A stretch of 64,000 nt of DNA from positions 4,440,586 through 4,504,585 of the forward strand of contig OY288243.1 of the NCBI GenBank assembly GCA_958450325.1. The letters run 5' to 3'. A program made the position numbers and the translations under genes. The notes beneath the pieces are model-generated. The model worked only from the letters and a program-made list of their open reading frames with translations. It was not told the origin of the DNA and searched no databases. This document shows positions 44,894 through 55,300 of this stretch, piece by piece (the stretch's first letter is position 1; each line of letters begins with the position of its first letter). This stretch comes from Agrostemma githago (Eukaryota; Streptophyta; Magnoliopsida; Caryophyllales; Caryophyllaceae).

Positions 44894-46248
44894 GGTCCCT
44901 TTGATCAAATAAACCGAGAGCCTCAAAGCATCCTTTGAGCCTCGTCATTTTTCTTACGACTTTGGTCGTCACGTGTAAAGTCAATCGCGTGTTTATATTT
45001 TCAAAACTCATACATTTTTATTTCACTCTCACGAATTTGATCGACGTCTTTTACAATTAGTTTTGTGTAGACGACTCTGTAGTCGTATCCGACACATGAC
45101 TAATCAAGACACTAATTTTCGATGTGATAAGTCGGGACAAGGCATCGAGATTCGGGATCGGGCTAGCACCACGTCCAAGTTCCATATCTCCTTCCTCCGT
45201 TTAATACACAATATAATGTGTACTTAATCGAAGTTCGTCCATTTATTCAACTTACAGTCTAGTTTATATTTACGGATCCGTTTCTAGTTAATATTGGTCG
45301 CTTCTAATTCGATTATTACATTTTTGTTGTTCATTATTTTTGCTTTGGCCGGGTTGTATTTCCGCCCGTGTATATTGTATTTATTTACGAGCTTTGTTTA
45401 TTTTTCGGTGTTTTATCGCTTTATAAATGAACCTCGCATGCTAAATAATTCGACCTTAATTTTGATGCATTAAAATGACGTAGCTCACTTATAATTCGCA
45501 TGCTTAGCCAAAACAAGCTGTTTGCATATCATTTAATCATTTTACTAGCGCGCGTACACGAACTCGAACGATGTCTTAGTAGAGGCGGCCAAGTGCGGGC
45601 GGGGTTGGGTGTCCTTAGTGGGCTTCCCAACACGTACCCTCACCCCTTACTCAGAACCTCGGTTTTCGGACGTCTGAAACCGTTGGCGCACGAGAGTCAT
45701 TCTATACACGATAACCGGTAGTGACGGTATCGGTATCGCAATGCAAAAGGGACGAGCCCCATGAACTCTGAAATCGAAATGGGTCATACTTTGTGTACGG
45801 CCCACGACGACATAGAGTGGGCTCGAATGGGTCCGAATTCCCATAAAATTCGGTGGTGACTCCAACTTTGACTTAAAATTTCGACCAGAGATCAATCTTA
45901 CCACGAGATTCATTCGCCTACCCAAACCCGCGCATGGCCACGTCGGGGTGGACCTACGTCATGTCCACAAATGAGTAGTATTTTTTTAGAAGAAAAAAGG
46001 TTCTCCAAAGGAATAAAGGACAAAAAGATTGTTACAACAATTAATACACACCCTTAAACTTCAAGAATCATATAACTAGTTTATACTTTGTATAAGTGTA
46101 GTAATACATAGTTAATTTTCATACATGATCACACATCACACATCACGAGGATTAACATTCACACTTGTCTAAAACAGAGATGTTTTGTTTCTCAAACTTA
46201 TTTTCGAAGTACATGTTAAGTTGTCAAATGCACTTTCATGTATTTCTC

Positions 46249-46341
46249 CTAGTATTGATATATTTCGTTAGGTATAGTTAGTTGGTATGGATTGTTAGTT
46301 GTCATTGGTTCAATGTTAAAGAACCCATGTTGCTCTTCAAT
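46249..46341 (-). CDS. MADS gene last exon (C-terminal 30 codons plus stop)
   Basis: Acceptor GATTGCAG, then I-E-E-Q-H-G-F-F-N-I-E-P-M to P-N-E-I-Y-Q-Y and TAG (46251-46249). The 3' UTR must fit in the ~280 bp before element C. Confidence 0.88.
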   Translation of the reverse strand: MEEQHGFFNIEPMTTNNPYQLTIPNEIYQY

Positions 46342-49300
46342 CTGCAATCAACAAAAAAAACAATTATCTACAAGTTAGAATTTTAAAAAAAAATATTCAA
46401 TATGGTAATCCTGTGTTTGGTCAAAATATCTTTGACTTATGATAACTCTTAGATATGAATTCCGAAAGAGACGATTTTAATTTCATACCGAAGATCTCTT
46501 ACAAATGATCAGTTTGGACAAAAATCATCACTTTCGAAACTCGGGACAAAGAGTTATGGTCGATCAAAACAAAGTTTATTCGGTTAAAAATGTTTGACTG
46601 AGCATAACTTTCAGTACAAGTTTCAAACTTGCAAAAAAAAATCTCAAATTGAAGATTTTGTAAAGACAATGAGTTCATCGAAAAGTATTGTTATATTTAG
46701 AACCCGTGCCCATAAATTATCGTAAGTCAAAGTTATTCTGACTAAAAGAAAAGGTACGTCATATAAAACGAAAAAATATAGGGGTACCATGTAGAATATC
46801 CCAAAATAAAAATAAGACAAATTACCTTTTGTTGAAGATACTTATTTGCAGATTTCAAAACCCCTTCCTGAAATGTATACATATATAGAGTCATTCAAAA
46901 GTGTTCAAGTTCATTTTTGTACTTCACTTAAAAAGAAGAAATAATGCAAGTTTTTTTGTTAGGCCATATGAATATATTCTTTATCCATCTTGTCTTGTGT
47001 CGTACACTAGATACACTTGCTAATCCGTCTATAACGAAGCAAAGAGACCAAAATTTTCATACCAAATGTCAAGTTAACGATAGGTGGTGTAACATGATTA
47101 TTGGTAGGGGGAGTTGCACTAATGTCGCATCCCAAGAAATGGTAGACAAACTTGCCTTGACCACTATATATGCCCCATCCAAAGCCCCATACACTACATT
47201 GACTTGATGATGGAAAGAAGGTGAAGGTCATAAAGCAAGTTCGCATTGGTTTTGCAATGGGTCCTTACAAGGAGCAAAATAATTTGCGATGTGATACCAA
47301 TGGATGTGTACCATATTCTTTTGGCCAGGTCATGGCAGTACGATTGTATGTCACAAAGGGAGGACTAACGAGTATGTTCTGATGGTGAGTGGTAAGTGAA
47401 TCGCCCCTAAGGCCAATGACACCAAAAGATGTTCGTTCTATGCATTCTAACTGTGCTCCCAAGCCTAGTTTGTTTGTGTTTGCTAGTGAATAGGTGTTAT
47501 CAAACGGAGAACAAGGGTGTGCCCTTACAACATCTAGCATGTCTGCAGTTTCAAGGGAGAAAAACCTTGACCAAGGTCACATAAACCTTGACTCTAACGA
47601 ACTTGTGCAACTGCTAGTATGTGGGTCCGAAGATGTTATTCCGGGTGACCTTGAGCCTAGTTTGTCTACCGTTGTTATTCAAAGCGAAACTGAACCCAAG
47701 AAGGTGATTGACCGAGGAGAACCCGTAAAAGCGCTTATAATAACGTAAACATGGTCCACGCATCACCGGGACAAACCCGATCTTATGCAACAATTAATGA
47801 CCCCGATGAAAATTGGGCATCCCAATGTCCAAGTCAAGATCTTATGGAAAGTGAGCATGTTCGAAGAAGCATGAGTCCTTGTGATGAAGACGTCATCATC
47901 AAGTGTCCGTTTCCAAATTCTAGGCTCGAAGATATTCTCAACAAGTTACATGGCTTGATAATGGGTCTAAGGATGGACCTTCGAAGTGAGTACCCTCAAA
48001 GTTGGATAACGACAAGGAACCATGGAGCCCGCATCATTTTTAACGTTGAGACGTAGGTCTGTTCGTAAACGACAATGGACTTACAGAATTGATGTAAATT
48101 CATTTTGAAGAGAGAGATGTTGACCCGAGTGTGGAGCACGACAATGTAATCATTGGACCAGGCAAGTCCACTAAGCACGCATGTGGACCGTTCAACTCTG
48201 GACTCGTATGGATACACGTATTGGTGGTACACGCCCAAGTACAATATCCGTCTAGCTCTACAACAATGTCTAGGCACATCAATTTTCCACAAGAATCATT
48301 GTCATACTTGAAGGGATACCGTGATCTTGGTTGAGTGGCGTGATCACCGTATTTCAAGCAAGAAATAAGAACTCACACATGACAAATATACGTGAGTAAT
48401 CTTGTTTCCTAGTTTGAGGATTTGGTGTGATCACATACGATTAACACCATCTTCTTATTTTAAGAAATAGGATAATTGCAGAATCATTAAGTTATACGGA
48501 TGAATCTTGAGAAGATGTGACAATCTTTAATAGGTGTCCAAACGTGAAGCCAGAGGATTGTTGCCAAATAAGGGGAGAAGTCGTGATCCCCTATAAGCTT
48601 ACACCAGCTTTTTATTTAAAGCAAGTAGGATAAAGATCACACCCATTTGTAGCGTGTGATACTAGTAGTTATTTTCACAATATTTCATACAAGAAATTAG
48701 CACACGGGTGTCCGCTTGCTTGCGTATAATTTAATAGCCGCCAAGTTGGCGACCAATTAAAATAACGGGCGACCAACATGGCATCATAGAAGGGAAAAGG
48801 AATTACCAAGCGAGCTACCGCTGACGGATGTCATACTATCAAGAGACGGGCGACTGAGAATGGACGCCATGTTAAGAGACGACCGATCGCTGTCGAGTGC
48901 CATATTAAGAGACGGGTGACCGACCGCGGTCGTCCAGGAGCGGAGCATTTATTTCGCGACATGTATCAGACCCCCACCTTATTTCTCTCTCATTCTTCAT
49001 TTTCACTTTATCTCTCTAAAACTCTCTACCTCACCCGCTCCATTTCCTCAAATTTTCTCTCCTTTTCTCATTAAGGTATGTTTTTGGTTTTAATTAAGTT
49101 GAATTATTTAGTTTAATTTTTTGTAAATATTGATTTTAATTAAGTTTAATTATTTTGTTTAATTTTTGTGATTATTGTTTTTGATTAAAGTTTTGATGTT
49201 ATGGTGTTAATTAAGATTATCATATTAGTACAGTTAGGTTGTTAGTACGTATTGATTTTGATTAAGGTTTTAATAATTTTTGTAATTATTGCTCAATGTT

Positions 49301-52300
49301 GAATAGTACAGTTGGGTTGTTAGTATGAAGGTAGGGTTTATGGTTTGATATTAAGATGACGGTGATGCTAGTGCCCAGAAGGGAGAGGACAACGATAGCG
49401 ATGATGATTATTAGATGGGTATAGTTTTTGTAACATGAATTTCGATTGCTTTGTGTTTTTATACTGTAATGTATGTGAAATGAATTTTGATTGCTAACTT
49501 CATATTTTATTTAGTTGAAGATGTCTTTTACCAGACATAGAAGAGCCGAAAGTGAAAACCAGTAGCCGCCCCAGGAGCAGGAACGAGAGAACGTAGAGGT
49601 TGTCAATGAAGAGGAGGAGCAGGAAGACCAAGAACAGATACAGGGGCTCGTGATTACTTACGCGGAAGACGGACGAATGGTTTTGAGCCTCGATGGTGTC
49701 TGGTAATAAACTTTAACTTAGATTTTGGTTAATTGTTTGAATATTTAGTTTCGAATATTATAATATGTATTTCTCAAAACGATTTAGGTTTTGACACCGT
49801 ATGGTTGTAAACGAAACAACCAAAAGCTATACAATGGATTTGGGCGGCAAATACACATACTGGACGTGAGTGTCGCCGCACCAACAAGAGCAGTGGTACG
49901 GGAATTTCAAGGGTGCGTCATTTTTCTTCATTAGGTGCATTAATTCATATTTATGAATGTATTTTTTTTACTAATATCGAGCGTTTTTGTAAATGAAATT
50001 CTCTTGGGACCCTAGCCTTGAGCATTTAGCTAGGGAGTGGTACTTAGCGGTTTGTGTAAGGCGTTTCAAGGACAATATGTACAAGCGGGCGATCAGAAAC
50101 AACCAAGACAGAGTACTTATAGGTATAGTTTTTAATTCTCGATTTTTGATGTCATTAGTTGAATAATCTAACTTTTTTATTCTCTTGATTCATTTCCACT
50201 CTAGATTTTAGGCCAAGCACTGGAAGAATTTAACAAGAATCGTTCCACTCTAGAATTCAAAAAGAGATCGGAACAAGCGAAAAAGAACAAAAGGAAAGGT
50301 AACATGGAGGCCCACGTTGAGCTGACAAATTATCGAGGCCAGGGGCTCAATCGTCTTACCAACGCGCGATGAAGGAAAGTCTTTAATGTCGTTATGTTTT
50401 GTCATACTCACTTATATTTGCATAATTGACTGACATTTACTTAATTTTAATAGATACAACGGGAAACGGACAAATTGCCCAACGCTGCAGAATTGTTCTT
50501 TCAGATGCAGAAAAGACGGCCGATAAGGGAGAGACAAGCTTCATTACCACTAGGGACCAAGAGATTTGGGTGAGTTCCTATGCAGATGAATCAACTGTAT
50601 TGTAGTGAAAGCACCCAAACTTATACTTTTTTTTTGTATAACACTTAATCCTGAAATGCTTATTGTTTAGGATGCTTACACAGAAGCGCTTCTGACAGTA
50701 GCCAAGACCCAAACGAGCTATGGCTTCAGACTGTGAACGGGTACCACAAAAGTGGAGTTTACGGTACCGGGAACGCTCACAGCCTATACTTCGCACTACC
50801 TACTCCACATGTAGGCGCCTCATCGTAGACCGAGTATACACTGTCTGTTATGGCTCAGATGAGGTCAGAATATGAGGAAGACAAGGTGGTTGGCCGACAA
50901 AGAGAGGAGGAGCTTAGAGAAACTGTGAGGCGCCAGGAGGAGGAACATAGGAAAATGTGCGCAGAACTTGACAACATAAACTCATACTTCACCTCCTGCA
51001 ACCCTGGATTCGGTCCCCGTCCCCCAGACAATAGAGACCCCTTCATCGGGGGGGAGAGTGGTGCTAATGCTAGCTTCCTGCCTTCCCGGTTAGCTGATTA
51101 GTTAGATAAATTTAAACTTGGTATAAATTCTTAGAGTTTTTTTTTGGACTATCGTTTCTTTAAACTAACCTAGCTAAATTGTAAAACGAATTTGAAATCC
51201 TTTTGCTTATACGACTGTTATCTTCGTTGACACTTGATGAAGCGCTAATTAGGCATTCTATGGACGACTACTTAAGGTGTTTGGAATATGTTGATAGGTG
51301 ACATTGGTCACGTACTGTCGTTCTTGTTATATTTTTCTTTTGCAGATTTTGGCTAGCAATGAAACAAAATTCTACGGATTGATAGCAGCACTTTGGGCGA
51401 CCGCTATCGGTTGCGAAATTGGTTGGAAAATGGAGCAAAATGGAGGGTCGGGTCATAATATGGCGACAAGTGGGCAACTAATATCGATCGCCATATTGAA
51501 GGGTTGGCGACCGATAGCGGTCGCCTGGCTGTCTCTATTCCGGCGTCCAATAGTCTCCCCTTCTGGCTACCATTTGCAGTTGCTTGGCTACGGTAGCCAA
51601 CAACTGGCGACCGACTTCGGTCGCCCGCGTTGTGAAAACGCGAGCGGCTGGGCCGACCTCCAAATGGCGGCCAATAGCGGTCGCCCACGTCATTTTACCG
51701 ACGGAAGACGGCCGCTAGTAGCGGACGCCCGAGTCCTATTTTCTTGTAGTGTTAGTTTCCATTTATCTTTAGCATTATTATAGTTGTAGGATATCATGCA
51801 TTGTAGGCTATATAAACCATGATCGTTCATTTAATAAACCATCAAATATTTATGAATTGTACGAACAACTTGTCAAACTCTGGATTATAATTTGTTAATC
51901 TCGCGTTTAAACTTTGAGAAGGTGCTTCGAAGAGTTTATAGGGTTGGTGCTCCGAACTCTTAGCTATTAATTTCGGGTTCAAGGTCGAACTACAGGTTAA
52001 ATATCTTTTGGTTACTTCCGATCAACATTGAATCACTAAATAGAGAAAATTGAAGCGTTTTGCTTCACAAAAATAGTCGAGCCACAAAACTCAAAATCCT
52101 CGTAGACCTTAACCGCAAACCACATTAACCTTAGTTCAAATCTACCCCAAATACCACGTCATTACTCAAGGTTACATTAACCTTTGTCCCAACCTTCAAC
52201 TCTTATTCTAATCGGCTTCTGCATTCGCATCACTTACATAGCCAATTGGTGGTGTCTTTTTTAACATTTATTTTAAATTCATTCAATTTAGATGGGTTAA

Positions 52301-55300
52301 GTAATTATTAATTACAAAGCTCGTAATAAAAAGATAAAGGTGCAACTAAAGAATTGTGGCAGTCCAATAACTCAAGCTAAGACCAATGATAAAGAGTTTA
52401 GCTAAAATTATTCAAAAATTAGAACAAAGAATATTTCTTAATTTATTTGAATGATTAACAACTTTTAATATTCTTTCAACATTTAATTTCTTTCCATATT
52501 TGGTGGTTTTACCCATTAGCTGCCATATAGACTTCTGATAAAAAAATGTGATGCCATGTCAACATGTTGGCTATTGCATTAGATAAACATATGATGATAT
52601 AATGTTACATAAATGGGATTATTCACAATAACGGATTGCAATTGACTCTTGTACATATAGTAATATAGTAACCACTCACAAGTATTCACAATTCACCATG
52701 TTTAATATCATGTTACGTCGTCATAGGAGTGCATATACGTTGTCACCTCATATAAACACTAAAAATGATGTAGATAGATTATTCCCCTAAAAATCATCTA
52801 CATTATTCCATATAAATCCTATGTAATCTTAAATCGAATAAAAGACTTAAAAAATGGGTCACTGAACTAACCTTGTTCTTCAGAATTTGAATCTCTTCAT
52901 ACATGATATTCATCTGTCATTTGAAATGACAAAATCAAGGCATCAATAATTTTTTTGGTGATATATCGAGTACATTTTAGGATACATCGTTGTTGTAATG
53001 TGGGAAAAACACAAGCAATAATGTTTTGATCAAGTTATAGACACTACAATGGTACATATAAAGTATTACGGAGTACTTTTTAGTGTATTACTTAGTACTC
53101 CTTTAAAATAAAAATTGGTAGCCTGGTAATTTTTACATTTGTTTATCTTTACAGTTTGGTTTCAAGTAAAAAAGAAATAAAATTGCGAAATTGATCAGAA
53201 GAATAGCGTATAATGTATTTTTTAGGATTATTTAACGGGAATATCACTAACTATAGGTCGTTTTCTCAAAATAATACTCCCACCGATTTTAAATGATTAT
53301 CTCGTTTCCCTATTATATGTGAGGAATATGATATTGAAACGAGACAATCATATTTCATTTAATCTGAGAATAAACATATTATATGACTAATCAACCAGAA
53401 CATTATTGGGTGACGGATTACATGCTGAATCGTACACTTCCCTTTTTTGCTTTTTTTTCATCACTATATCTCCTCATTTTTCTCATTGTACGATGCAATC
53501 TAACTTCATCCTCCATTAATGACCTTCTCTCTCTTCATCTTCATTTTCAACAAATTAATTCATCTAATCGGTAAATTAATCTTTCCATCTATTCGTCTCT
53601 TTTCACATCAGTTTTTTGCTTCAGTTGATGAACAGATGTAGGAGGATAAATGAGTATAAGTAAAAGAATTAGGGTAATCTAAAGTAGCCATTAAAAATGA
53701 CCTTATACTATTCTGGGTTGATTAGTCCAATAATACGTTTTATTCTCAGATTAAATGAAATTGATATTATTTTGAGAAGACAATCTATAGTTGGTATTAT
53801 TATTCCCATTAAATAATATTAAAAAATAAAATTAATTATTGATTCAATTAATTGCTTATATTTTGTGTCAATTATGGGCAGATTGAAAATATTCATTGGC
53901 ATCACGTTATAGGTGTTAACATGGTTAAACTAACAAAACACATTATGTGTTTTTTATTAGGTTGTCGGTAGTTTAACTTCTGCTAATATTTAGAGCTCGT
54001 TTGGTTACTCATCTAATTATCGGGAAGTACAAAATTTCATGAATTACATTTTCAGAGAGTTGTTTGGTTGCCCATTTAATGAGAATTGCTACTTCCCAGG
54101 AACTGTCACTTCCTCCATAATGGAGAAGTTACTAACCAAGCCCCCTTGGTGGGTAGAACTTCTCGCATGAAGTTCCCACGTGGCAACCAAACAATATTTT
54201 TGTAATTCTAATGAAATATAAATTCACGTGAATTTAAGTTCTCGATAACTTCATCTTCCCATCGGGAAGTACAAAATTCCATGAATTACATTTTCAGAGA
54301 GTTGTTTGGTTGCTCATTTCATGAGAATTGCTACTTCCCAGGAACTGTCACTTCTTCCATAATGGAGAAGTTACTAACCAAGCCCCCTTGGTGGGTAGAT
54401 CTTCTCGCATGAAGTTCCCACGTGGCAACCAAACAATATTTTTGTAATTCTAATGAAATACAAATTCACGTGAATTTAAGTTCTCGATAACTTCATCTTC
54501 CCATGGTGAACCAAACGAGCCCTTAAATTATACTCCCTCCCCCCTACCACCACCACCACATTGATATTCTTCAATGTGGCACATTGATTAAGAAATGGAT
54601 AATGAATGGTGGTAAATTGTTTGGTGGGGTTCAAGATGTCAATTCACAAAAAGTAACCAATAGGAAGAGAGTATGATGGATGAATAAGGAAAGTTTTGAA
54701 GTGGGAAAATCTTAGTAAAGTTTTCTTTTAAGGAAAGTGGGAAGATCTTAGTGGGGGAGGGAGTAAAACAAATCATACCCTTGAATTGTCATGGATCTTC
54801 ATCCAGGGGCGAATCCAGGATTTACCATAAGGGGGGCATTTGAAAAAATTTACGGTTTGTATTTTGAATATTTTTTATAAATGAATTTATACCGTAAAAG
54901 TAATTGGTGGAAAACCAAGTTTTGTTTTATAAATTGATGTTGGTTTTGAATTTTTTTTGTTTCGTTTAAGAAAACTTACAAAAAAATACTTCGTACGTAT
55001 TAGGCAGAGTGACTAGGAAATGTATATTCTCTTCGTCTAACTCATTTATTTGTATTTAATTAAAAAATAACCCCCACAGATATCTAAATTAAAGGGAGTT
55101 GAAGAGTTAATCGTATAATGGGATTCGAACCCCTCACCTTAGAAGAGGATGGAAAGCATCACAACCAATGAGCTACAACAACCATTATGATTAGTGAAGT
55201 TAAACATACTTAATTATTTCTGGGATTTGGGTGAGGGCAGTCGCCCACCCATGCTCTCACCCAGATCCGCCCCAGTCTTCATCATAAGCTAATGTGACAT

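Larger units (their letters stand above)
28970..45969 (+). mobile_element. Element C: Ogre/Tat-type Ty3/gypsy retrotransposon with antisense gene
   Basis: Both ~2.6-kb LTRs run TGTAGACACCC...GTCCACA, and the 5-bp TSD AATGA is perfect (28965-28969, 45970-45974). The length is 17.0 kb, or 15.6 kb without the Mutator-like insert in the 5' LTR. Parts in order: tRNA-Arg primer site, 1.2-kb leader, gag-protease, linker, RT, RNase H, second (archaeal-type) RNase H, integrase, antisense plant-mobile-domain gene, polypurine tract, LTR. The tRNA-Arg primer, double RNase H and antisense gene all point to the Tat/Ogre lineage. The coding region has two frameshifts and two in-frame stops, so this copy is probably dead, but only recently. 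Confidence 0.93.
43353..45969 (+). repeat. Element C 3' LTR (2617 bp)
   Basis: Uninterrupted counterpart of the 5' LTR, with arrays at 43739-43850 and 44784-44893 and TATAAATA at 43874-43881. It ends GTCCACA before TSD AATGA. It lies about 280 bp downstream of the stop codon of the MADS-box gene. Confidence 0.93.
48686..51751 (+). mobile_element. CACTA (En/Spm) element, non-autonomous
   Basis: The right end, read inwards on the minus strand, is CACTACAAGAAAATAGGACT.., followed by CGGGCGTCCGC. The left end CATACAAGAAATTAGCAC.., followed by CGGGTGTCCGC, is the same terminus with one base missing in CACTA. Both subterminal zones are rich in short inverted GGCGACC/GGTCGCC motifs (48735-48935, 51395-51735), as usual for CACTA elements. 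The element holds one decayed gene of the Ptta/En/Spm type and no recognisable DDE transposase. The TSD (3 bp expected) is TTA on the right and unclear on the left. Confidence 0.8.

Noticed and set aside
47494..47748. Independent small gene
   Set aside because: It lies between protease and RT pieces of the same gypsy relic and has no start context or family.
55121..55180. tRNA gene
   Set aside because: A- and B-box-like motifs are present but no acceptor or anticodon stem could be formed with confidence.
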